Shown in pieces: positions 6,816 to 12,538 of a stretch of DNA of 12,538 bases. The stretch is from Clostridia bacterium (lineage in GTDB: Bacteria > Bacillota > Clostridia > Christensenellales > Aristaeellaceae): assembly GCA_017469605.1 (NCBI GenBank), contig JAFUGB010000323.1, forward strand, positions 1 through 12,538, written 5' to 3'. The stretch's first letter is position 1. Each line of letters begins with the position of its first letter. The position numbers were made by a program, and so were the translations under genes. The notes under the pieces were generated by a model, which saw nothing but the letters and a program-made list of their open reading frames with translations, was not told the origin of the DNA and did no database searches.

Positions 6816-7211
6816 ATGCAAGAAGAAATCATCCGTCTCCGGCCCCATCACGCGCTTTGCCTCAGGCATTTTGTGGGCAAGGGCTACAGTCCCGCCTTTG
6901 TGGAAAATATGACCAGCCTGCATCGGCGCCTGAACAGCGGCGACAGGCAGATGGTGCAGATGATCATGCACCGGGATTCGGTTTGCGAAGCCTGTCCCCA
7001 TGATGTGGATTACGCCTGCGAAACCGAAGAAAAAGTCCGCTGCCTGGATGCCGCCGTGGCCGAAGCCTGCGGCCTGCGCAGCGGGCAATGGCTCAGCTGG
7101 CAGGAGCTGTGCGCCTTGATAGACCAGCGCCTGATGCCGCAGGGAAGCATGCCCCAGGTCTGCGGAATCTGCGAATGGTATGACGTATGCCTGTCTCAGC
7201 ACCGGCGCTGA
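6816..7211 (+). CDS. DUF1284 family cysteine-rich protein
   Basis: The 131-residue product opens with IRLRPHHALCLRHFVGKGYS, the hallmark of the DUF1284 family (His11, His12, Cys15). It then shows the family's cysteine layout: CEACP (Cys57, Cys60), Cys68, Cys76, and a C-terminal CGICEWYDVC (Cys116, Cys119, Cys125). The spacing suggests that a metal or Fe-S cluster is bound, but I know of no established biochemical role. The start at 6816 fits the family's usual N-terminus but has only a weak GGA 8 nt upstream. An in-frame ATG at 6762, about 16 nt after the predicted transcript start, would add 18 residues (MEIHNCGKDG...) and also lacks a ribosome binding site, so the start is uncertain. No signal peptide or membrane segment is seen, so it is probably cytoplasmic. 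It appears to be a single-gene unit ahead of the separately promoted MATE gene. Confidence 0.85.
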   Translation: MQEEIIRLRPHHALCLRHFVGKGYSPAFVENMTSLHRRLNSGDRQMVQMIMHRDSVCEACPHDVDYACETEEKVRCLDAAVAEACGLRSGQWLSWQELCALIDQRLMPQGSMPQVCGICEWYDVCLSQHRR

Positions 7212-7214
7212 CGC

Positions 7215-7240
7215 ACGGCGTTTTCACGCCGTTTCCTCTC
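7215..7240 (+). terminator. Weak hairpin terminator after the DUF1284 gene
   Basis: ACGGCG (7215-7220) pairs with CGCCGT (7227-7232) across TTTTCA, followed by TTTCCTCTCC. The T-run is broken by C residues, so termination may be partial and some transcripts may continue into the MATE gene. Confidence 0.5.
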
Positions 7241-7248
7241 CTTTGCGG

Positions 7249-7276
7249 TTGACGAAAATCCGCAATGTGATATAAT
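7249..7276 (+). promoter_or_regulatory. Sigma-A promoter of the first MATE gene
   Basis: -35 TTGACG (7249-7254), a 16-nt spacer and -10 TATAAT (7271-7276) with TG at the extended position (TGATATAAT). The start is predicted near 7283, giving a leader of about 30 nt with AAAGGAG at 7297-7303. Confidence 0.85.
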
Positions 7277-7311
7277 GTTTGTTCGGATACAAAAGCAAAG
7301 GAGAACGCACC

Positions 7312-8679
7312 ATGGCGGCAGCAGCAAATGATTTTTCCCAAGGCAAGGTTTGGCGCAGGATCATGTCGCAGGCTATTCCGCTGACACTGGCCGAAATCGT
7401 GCACTTGCTGTACAATGTGGTGGACCGCGTTTATATAGGCCATCTTTCCAGCGCGGACAGCATGGCGCTCACCGGCGTGGGGCTGATTTTTCCCATCGTA
7501 TCACTGATCGGCGCTTTTACCAGCCTGTTTGGCACAGGGGGCACGCCGCTGTTTTCCATTGCCCGCGGCGCCCGAAAAGAGGAAAAGGCCAGCCGCATCC
7601 AGAGCATGGTATTCATCCTGCTGCTTTATACATCGCTGGCGCTGACCGCGCTGTGCTATATCTTCAAGCGGCCGGTGCTGTATCTCTTTGGCGCCAGCGA
7701 CGCTTCCTATCCTTATGCCGACGCCTACCTGACCATTTACCTGCTGGGCACGCCCTTTACCATGCTGGCCACCGGACTGAACGGGTTCATCAACGCCCAG
7801 GGCTTTCCCCGGGTAGGCATGCTGACCACCATGCTGGGCGCGGCGCTGAACCTGGCGCTGGATCCGCTGTTCATCTTCGTTTTTAACATGGGGGTGCGCG
7901 GCGCGGCCATCGCCACGGTGATCAGCCAAGCGGTTTCCTGCCTGTGGGTACTGCGTTTCCTGTCCGGCAAAAAAGCGCTGATCCCCCTGCGCCGGGAACA
8001 CATGCGGGTGGAAAGGAGAACGCTGAAGGATATTTTATCCCTGGGCGTGGTGGGCTTTATCATGAAGGGCACCAACAGCCTGGTGCAGATCGTTTGCAAC
8101 GCCACCCTGCAAAGCTACGGCGGCGACCTGTACGTGGGCGTAATGACGGTGGTCAATTCGGTACGCGAAATACTGTTCCTGCCGGTTTCGGGCATCAGCA
8201 GCGGTGCGCAGCCCGTGATCAGCTTTAATTACGGCGCGCAAAAATACAGCCGCGTGCGCCAGGGCATCAAATTCATGACCATCGCCTGCACGGTGTACAC
8301 CACCGTTTCCTGGATCGCCGTGCTGATGTTTCCCCGGTTTTTTGTGGGTATTTTCTCCTCCGACGCGGCCTTGCTGGCAACAGGCCCCGCCGCGCTGAAC
8401 CTATACTTTTTCGGCTTCTTCTTCATGGCCTTCCAGTCCTCGGGCCAATCGGCCTTCCAGGCCCTGGGCGACGCACGCCACGCCATCACCTTTTCCCTGT
8501 TCCGCAAAGTGGTGATCGTGGTGCCGCTCACGCTGCTGCTGCCCCGGCTGGGCTTTGGAGTGGACGGCGTGTTCATGGCCGAGCCGGTTTCCAACCTGCT
8601 GGGCGGCCTGGCCTGCTACATCACCATGCTGCTAACGGTATACCGGCGCATGGGCCGCATGCAGGAGCAAGCCTGTTAG
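7312..8679 (+). CDS. MATE family efflux transporter (MepA/DinF-like)
   Basis: This 455-residue protein has about 12 hydrophobic segments arranged as two related halves, the MATE layout. These exporters swap Na+ or H+ for cationic drugs or metabolites at the cytoplasmic membrane. The N-terminal segment IPLTLAEIVHLLYNVVDRVYIGHL and the corresponding second-half stretch VREILFLPVSGISSGAQPVISFNYGA are typical of the MepA/DinF branch. The start at 7312 has AAAGGAG 8 nt upstream. A TTG start at 7279 in the same frame would add 11 residues, but it lies at the predicted transcript start and is rejected. The gene has its own strong promoter. It converges on the second MATE gene with only 11 nt between stop codons. 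The substrate cannot be told from sequence. Confidence 0.93.
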   Translation: MAAAANDFSQGKVWRRIMSQAIPLTLAEIVHLLYNVVDRVYIGHLSSADSMALTGVGLIFPIVSLIGAFTSLFGTGGTPLFSIARGARKEEKASRIQSMVFILLLYTSLALTALCYIFKRPVLYLFGASDASYPYADAYLTIYLLGTPFTMLATGLNGFINAQGFPRVGMLTTMLGAALNLALDPLFIFVFNMGVRGAAIATVISQAVSCLWVLRFLSGKKALIPLRREHMRVERRTLKDILSLGVVGFIMKGTNSLVQIVCNATLQSYGGDLYVGVMTVVNSVREILFLPVSGISSGAQPVISFNYGAQKYSRVRQGIKFMTIACTVYTTVSWIAVLMFPRFFVGIFSSDAALLATGPAALNLYFFGFFFMAFQSSGQSAFQALGDARHAITFSLFRKVVIVVPLTLLLPRLGFGVDGVFMAEPVSNLLGGLACYITMLLTVYRRMGRMQEQAC

Positions 8680-8690
8680 GGCTGTGTTTC

Positions 8691-10013
8691 TTATTGGAAT
8701 TTTTTTCGCCACACGTAGGCATAATACAGTCCCTCCAGCGTGGACATAGGGATCCACCCGATGACGGTGGCCCAGGCCGCGCCCGAAATGCCGATCCTTG
8801 GCACCAGGATGGAAATCATGATCACCCGGATCCCCATCTGCGTCAGGGTGGCCGCCAGCGTGACCCCCATGCGCTTGATGGCGCGGAAGGAGCCCGGGAG
8901 GGTGTTATTAAAGGCGGGCATTAAATAGAAGGGCGAGAGAATGCCCAAATAGGTCACGCCCAGCGCCACCATGTCGGCCTCGGGCGAAGGCGCAAACAGA
9001 TACATAATGGGCCTGCGCAGCCAGTACACCACCAGGCACACGCAGAAGCTGTAGATCAGTTCTATTCTCAGGCCCACCCAAAAGGACTGGCGCGCACGGT
9101 CCTTTTTGCCTGCGCCCAGGTTTTGGGCCATGCAGGTCATCAGCGCCGAGGAAATGCTCTGCGCAGGCACGATGGCAAAATCATCTATCCGGGAGCAGGC
9201 GTTGAAGGCGGCGATCATGGCCACGCCCTGGGCGTTGATCACGCTCTGGATGATTACCTTGCCCAAGGGCAGGCAAACCTGCTGCAGGGCCGTTACCGAA
9301 CCGATCCTGAGCGTTTCCCGCAGCAGCGAGGGATCGATTTTCATTTGCCGCCGGGACAGGCGCAGCAGCGGGATGCGGCGAATCAGATACAGGCACATGC
9401 CCGCCGATACCGCCTGCGCAATCACGGTAGCCAGCGCCGCCCCCATCACATCCATTTTCAGCACGCCCACCGCCAGGATATCCAGCACAGTGTTGAGCAC
9501 GGATGCCGCCGCCAAACACAAAACAGGCCCCCTGGAATCCCCCATGGAGCGCATTGCCGAGGCCAGCGCGTTATACTGGAAGGTAAAAGGGAATCCCAGC
9601 AGCACCACCCGCAGATAGCCGGCTGCCCGATCCATCACCTCCTCCGGCGTGCGCAGTAAGCGCAGGAAGGGCACAGACAGCGGCATGCCCAGCAGCAAAA
9701 TCCCCATGGACACCGCCAGGCCAAATAAGCAGATAGTGGCCACCTCCCCGCGGAGGCGGTCATGATCCTCCGCGCCAAAAAAGCGGCTCATCAGCACCGA
9801 CGCGCCGATGGTAAGGCCGCTGACGCCCAGCACGGCAATGGTCATCACCGGATTGGAGGCGCTGACAGCCGCCACCGCCGCTTCCCCCGCATAACGGCCA
9901 ATCACCACCGAATCCACCGCATTGTACAGCAGCTGGAACAGATTGCCCAGGATCAGCGGCAGCGCGTAGGCCGTCAAGTGTCGGGCAATGGAGCCCTCGG
10001 TCATCTTTCGCAT
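8691..10013 (-). CDS. MATE family efflux transporter (second copy, last gene of the deoB cluster)
   Basis: This 440-residue MATE exporter has about 12 membrane segments. The opening IARHLTAYALPLILGNLFQLLYNAVDSVVIGRYAG is the family's usual first helix. The second half begins near the RETLRIGSVTALQQVCLPLG stretch and includes a second-repeat FNACSRIDDFAIVPAQSISSAL loop. It is clearly diverged from the plus-strand MATE gene, so the pair is not a recent duplication. The start codon lies inside the end of the VanZ-like gene, with a 13-nt overlap. AAAGG lies about 10 nt upstream of ATG at 10013. A second in-frame ATG three codons on (10004) is possible but further from that site. The overlap suggests translational coupling to the upstream genes. 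No terminator is visible after its stop codon. The substrate is unknown. Confidence 0.92.
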   Translation of the reverse strand: MRKMTEGSIARHLTAYALPLILGNLFQLLYNAVDSVVIGRYAGEAAVAAVSASNPVMTIAVLGVSGLTIGASVLMSRFFGAEDHDRLRGEVATICLFGLAVSMGILLLGMPLSVPFLRLLRTPEEVMDRAAGYLRVVLLGFPFTFQYNALASAMRSMGDSRGPVLCLAAASVLNTVLDILAVGVLKMDVMGAALATVIAQAVSAGMCLYLIRRIPLLRLSRRQMKIDPSLLRETLRIGSVTALQQVCLPLGKVIIQSVINAQGVAMIAAFNACSRIDDFAIVPAQSISSALMTCMAQNLGAGKKDRARQSFWVGLRIELIYSFCVCLVVYWLRRPIMYLFAPSPEADMVALGVTYLGILSPFYLMPAFNNTLPGSFRAIKRMGVTLAATLTQMGIRVIMISILVPRIGISGAAWATVIGWIPMSTLEGLYYAYVWRKKFQ

Positions 10014-10426
10014 GCTTTTTTTACCTTTAAAAAGATTTGATATACCCCATAGCCCGCCATGGCGCCCAGTGTATTGAGGATCAGATCGTCTGTTTCACTG
10101 AGCCCGGAGCCCAGCACAAACTGCCCGCCCTCGATGACCAGCGACAGCAGCAGCCCGGCCAGCGCGCAGGCCGAAAAGTTCCATTTTTTATGGGCCAGGC
10201 CAAAGCCGAGCGGCATAAAGCAGGCGATATTCCCGAAAAACAGATAGGCTGCCCGGCCGTAAGACCGCCAGCCGAGCAGCCGGCGGTAGGCCACGCCGGG
10301 CATCAGCTGCAGCCTGCCGGAGAGCAGCCCATGGCCAAAGCAGCCCTCCCGGAATACCGTCATGCGCAGCAGCACCGCCAGGTAGGCCGCGAACAGCAGC
10401 ATAAATATTCTTTGGGCTTTATTCAT
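10001..10426 (-). CDS. VanZ-like membrane protein
   Basis: The small (141-residue) membrane protein has about four hydrophobic segments and the VanZ-family signature residues: FGNIACFMPLGFG (Asn66, Phe70, Pro72, Gly74), then IEGGQ (Glu99, Gln102) and ETDDLILNTLGA (Asp113, Asp114, Asn118). The founding member, VanZ, gives low-level teicoplanin resistance; most relatives have no assigned role. Its ATG overlaps the end of the phosphorylase gene by 8 nt (ATGAATAA), and its own end overlaps the MATE start by 13 nt. It has no clear ribosome binding site of its own, so it probably depends on ribosomes re-initiating after the upstream gene. Length is within the range of short single-domain relatives. 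Confidence 0.88.
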   Translation of the reverse strand: MNKAQRIFMLLFAAYLAVLLRMTVFREGCFGHGLLSGRLQLMPGVAYRRLLGWRSYGRAAYLFFGNIACFMPLGFGLAHKKWNFSACALAGLLLSLVIEGGQFVLGSGLSETDDLILNTLGAMAGYGVYQIFLKVKKACER

Positions 10427-11240
10427 TCAGCTTGGCGATCACGCTGTCCAGCAGCGTGCGGAAGGTTCCGCGTACGCGCTCGGCCGTTTCGGTCACCTCC
10501 CGGTGGGAAAGCGGCGCTTCCAGAATGCCTGCCGCCATATTGGTCAGGCAGCTAATGCCCAGCACCTGCATGCCGGCATGAACAGCGGCAATGGTTTCAG
10601 GCACCGTGCTCATGCCCACGGCGTCAGCCCCCAGCACCCGGGCCATGCGGATTTCGGCCGGCGTTTCATAGGTGGGGCCGTTGAACCACGCGTATACGCC
10701 TTCCCGCAGCTCGATTCCCTTTTCCAGGGCGGCCTGCGCGGCAATGGCCCGCAGGCGCCTGTCATAGGCCCGGCTCATATCGGGAAAGCGCGGGCCCAGC
10801 GCATCGATATTGGGGCCGGTGAGCGGGTTCTTGCCCGAAAAATTGATAAAATCGGTGATCAGCATCAGGTCGCCGGGGGCGAAGTTCAGGTTGACCGCCC
10901 CGGCAGCGTTGGTAAGGATCAAGGTTTTGATACCAAGCCGCGCCATCACGCGGATAGGCAGCACCACATCGTCCAGCGGATGCCCCTCATAGCTGTGGAA
11001 CCGGCCGCGCATCATCAGCACCCGGCTGCCATGCAGCGTGCCCACCCACAGTTCGCCCGCGTGGCCCGGTACGGTGGCCCTGGGGAAGCCCGGAATTTCA
11101 TCATAAGGGATCATGCGGGCATCGGTCAGCGCTTCCACATAATCGCCCAGCCCGCTGCCCAGCACCATGCCGATCTGCGCTTCTCCCAGCACTTCGCGGA
11201 CATACGCCGCGGCTTTATCGATCCGTTCAAGCTCAGTCAT
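10419..11240 (-). CDS. punA: Purine nucleoside phosphorylase, trimeric type (inosine/guanosine)
   Basis: The 273-residue enzyme cleaves (deoxy)inosine and (deoxy)guanosine with phosphate to the free base and (deoxy)ribose-1-phosphate in the cytoplasm. All landmarks of the trimeric PNP-I family are present: GSGLG (Ser29) and PGHAG (His60), then RFHSYEGH (Arg80, His82, Tyr84) for phosphate and sugar. TNAAG (110-114), FNGPTYETPAE (Glu186) and VGMST (199-202) follow, and TNMAAG holds Asn224. The Glu186/Asn224 pair is the one that selects 6-oxopurines in this family, so adenosine should be a poor substrate. Length is normal. ATG at 11240 overlaps the end of deoB by 8 nt and has GAGG 4 nt upstream inside deoB. 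The product, a pentose-1-phosphate, is the substrate of DeoB from the preceding gene. The symbol follows Bacillus usage (also called pupG). Confidence 0.95.
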   Translation of the reverse strand: MTELERIDKAAAYVREVLGEAQIGMVLGSGLGDYVEALTDARMIPYDEIPGFPRATVPGHAGELWVGTLHGSRVLMMRGRFHSYEGHPLDDVVLPIRVMARLGIKTLILTNAAGAVNLNFAPGDLMLITDFINFSGKNPLTGPNIDALGPRFPDMSRAYDRRLRAIAAQAALEKGIELREGVYAWFNGPTYETPAEIRMARVLGADAVGMSTVPETIAAVHAGMQVLGISCLTNMAAGILEAPLSHREVTETAERVRGTFRTLLDSVIAKLNE

Positions 11241-12414
11241 CGTTCCTCATCCCCAATTCCTGCCAGAATGATTTTGCCCCGAAGCGCTGGGGCAGGTGAA
11301 AGCCTTCGCATACGGTGGCGGCGATATCGGCGTAGCTGTCCCGCGTGCCCAGATCAACGGCCTTGCGCATGCCCCTGTGCCAGGCCAGGATCGGCACACG
11401 CTCCCGGGTATGGTCGGTGCCGCTGTAGGTGGGATCGCAGCCGTGATCGGCAGTGATCATCAGCAGGTCGCCGTCGGTCATGGCGCCCAGGATATTGGGC
11501 AGGAAGTCATCAAAATCCTTCAGGCACTGCGCATATGCCTGCACATCCCGGCGGTGGCCGCAGTTCATATCAAAATCCACCAGATTCACAAAGCAGATGC
11601 CGCGGAAATCCTGCCCCATATCCTGCATCAGGCTGTCCAGGCAGGCGGGATTGCCCGCGCTGTGCACGCTCTGGGTAATCCCCTTCATATTAAAGATATC
11701 CTCAATCTTGCCCACGGCCAGGGTATCATAGCCCGCGCGACTCAATACGTCCAGCATGGTATCGGCGGTGGGATCCATGGAAAAATCGTGACGGCGGGGC
11801 GTGCGCTTGAAGTCCTCCGCGCAGGTGCCGGTGAAGGGGCGGGCAATGACCCGGCCCACGCCATGCTTGCCATGCAGGATGGCCCGGGCCTTGCGGCACA
11901 TATCGTAGAGCTCCTCCACAGGCACGATGTCCTCATGGGCGGCGATCTGGAACACGCTGTCCGCCGAGGTATAAACGATCACCTTGCCGGTGCGCAGATG
12001 CTCCTCGCCCAGTTCCCTGAGGATTTCGGTGCCGCTGGCGGGCTTATTGCCCAGCGTGCCGCGGCCCACAGCCTGCTCAAAGGCGTCGATCACATCCTTG
12101 GGGAACCCATTGGGATAGGTGGGAAAGGGCTCATGCAGCGTGATGCCGGCAATTTCCCAATGGCCGGTGGTGGTATCCTTGCCCCGGCTGGCCTCGGTCA
12201 GGCGGCCAAAAGCGCCCGCCGCGTCGGCGTCGCGCTCCAGCCCGGTGCCCGGAATATGCCCGAAAGCAATGCGGCCCATATGGGGCAGCTTCAGGTTGGT
12301 ACGCTGCACGATGTGGCCCACGGTATTGGCGCCTTCATCGCCATAGGCCGCGGCGTCCGGCGCGTCGCCCACGCCCACAGAATCCAGTACAATCAAAAAA
12401 ACGCGGTTCAGCAT
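11233..12414 (-). CDS. deoB: Phosphopentomutase DeoB
   Basis: This 393-residue enzyme interconverts (deoxy)ribose-1-phosphate and the 5-phosphate, joining nucleoside breakdown to central carbon metabolism. It belongs to the alkaline phosphatase superfamily. The two-Mn2+ site of the Bacillus cereus enzyme is conserved by alignment of motifs: Asp11 (VLDSVGVG), the phosphorylated Thr81 (GKDTTTGHWE), Asp282 and His287 (DFDMNCGHRRD), Asp323 and His324 (TADHG), and His335 (TDHTRE). The cap domain between residues ~100 and 220 is complete, and the length matches the family. The start at 12414 has AGGGGAGG 8 nt upstream. It follows the stop of an incomplete gene by 15 nt and overlaps the phosphorylase gene by 8 nt, so it belongs to a salvage operon whose promoter lies outside the window. 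Confidence 0.97.
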   Translation of the reverse strand: MLNRVFLIVLDSVGVGDAPDAAAYGDEGANTVGHIVQRTNLKLPHMGRIAFGHIPGTGLERDADAAGAFGRLTEASRGKDTTTGHWEIAGITLHEPFPTYPNGFPKDVIDAFEQAVGRGTLGNKPASGTEILRELGEEHLRTGKVIVYTSADSVFQIAAHEDIVPVEELYDMCRKARAILHGKHGVGRVIARPFTGTCAEDFKRTPRRHDFSMDPTADTMLDVLSRAGYDTLAVGKIEDIFNMKGITQSVHSAGNPACLDSLMQDMGQDFRGICFVNLVDFDMNCGHRRDVQAYAQCLKDFDDFLPNILGAMTDGDLLMITADHGCDPTYSGTDHTRERVPILAWHRGMRKAVDLGTRDSYADIAATVCEGFHLPQRFGAKSFWQELGMRNDD

Positions 12415-12429
12415 GTGTATTTCCTCCCC

Positions 12430-12538
12430 TTATTTCAGTTCCTTCATTCTTCTTTTGTATACGTCAGGCGCGGCCACGCTGAAGCCAAAAAAGCCCAGCG
12501 CCTGCCCCAGGCCCTGATAAACGCCATGGCTGTAAGCG
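12430..12538 (-). CDS. 3' end of an unidentified gene upstream of deoB (partial)
   Basis: An open frame enters from the right edge and ends at TAA (12432-12430). It encodes the last 35 residues, which include GLGQALGFFGF and end in DVYKRRMKELK. The glycine-rich hydrophobic stretch followed by a basic tail would suit a membrane protein with a cytoplasmic C-terminus, but 35 residues are too few to assign a family. The stop codon leads directly into the deoB ribosome binding site (TAAGGGGAGG), which suggests co-transcription with deoB. Confidence 0.6.
   Translation of the reverse strand, partial: AYSHGVYQGLGQALGFFGFSVAAPDVYKRRMKELK

Noticed and set aside
6776..7003. Short frame from TTG at 6776, and another from ATG at 6787, ahead of and overlapping the DUF1284 gene
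   Set aside because: Both are out of frame with a recognisable family protein. The first has GGAG at good spacing but no recognisable product; the second has AGG touching the ATG. A leader peptide cannot be excluded but nothing supports it.
8665..8706. Possible terminator between the convergent MATE genes (AGCC...GGCT followed later by TTTTTTT)
   Set aside because: The stem has only 4 bp and the T-run is more than 20 nt further on, so it does not form a normal intrinsic terminator.

Overview
The window reads as an ordinary chromosomal segment of a GC-rich Bacillota (Firmicutes), probably a gut-type member of the Clostridia. The grounds are a DeoB plus trimeric purine nucleoside phosphorylase gene pair, strong AGGAGG-type ribosome binding sites, consensus sigma-A promoters (three with an extended -10), an SLH-type C-terminus on a secreted protein, and a Mn2+-type riboswitch leader. 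The finer taxonomic placement is a guess. No rRNA, tRNA, CRISPR array, insertion sequence or phage gene was seen.

Layout. 1-298 holds no gene but has a strikingly palindromic stretch (118-190) and a hairpin terminator (263-295). 299-2700 is a minus-strand unit: promoter, a leader that looks like a yybP-ykoY manganese riboswitch ending in an intrinsic terminator, a COG1055 (ArsB/NhaD-like) permease, and a CorA-type transporter 9 nt behind it. 2761-6627 (minus) is a single large gene with its own promoter and terminator. It encodes a secreted M16C metallopeptidase (PreP-like) with an N-terminal coiled coil and an SLH-like C-terminal region. A short divergent promoter region separates it from a plus-strand DUF1284 cysteine-rich protein (6816-7211) and a MATE transporter with its own strong promoter (7312-8679). 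8691-12538 is a tight minus-strand cluster, read from right to left: the 3' end of an unidentified gene, deoB, a purine nucleoside phosphorylase gene, a VanZ-like gene and a second MATE transporter. The last four overlap by 8, 8 and 13 nt.

How they work together. DeoB and the phosphorylase form the standard nucleoside salvage step: a nucleoside plus phosphate gives a free base and (deoxy)ribose-1-phosphate, which DeoB converts to the 5-phosphate. The VanZ-like and MATE genes look translationally coupled to them, but no functional link is visible. The most interesting unit is the left one. A leader with manganese riboswitch signatures sits in front of a permease family better known for arsenite or Na+/H+ transport, followed by CorA, which suggests a manganese or divalent-cation homeostasis operon with a non-standard effector.
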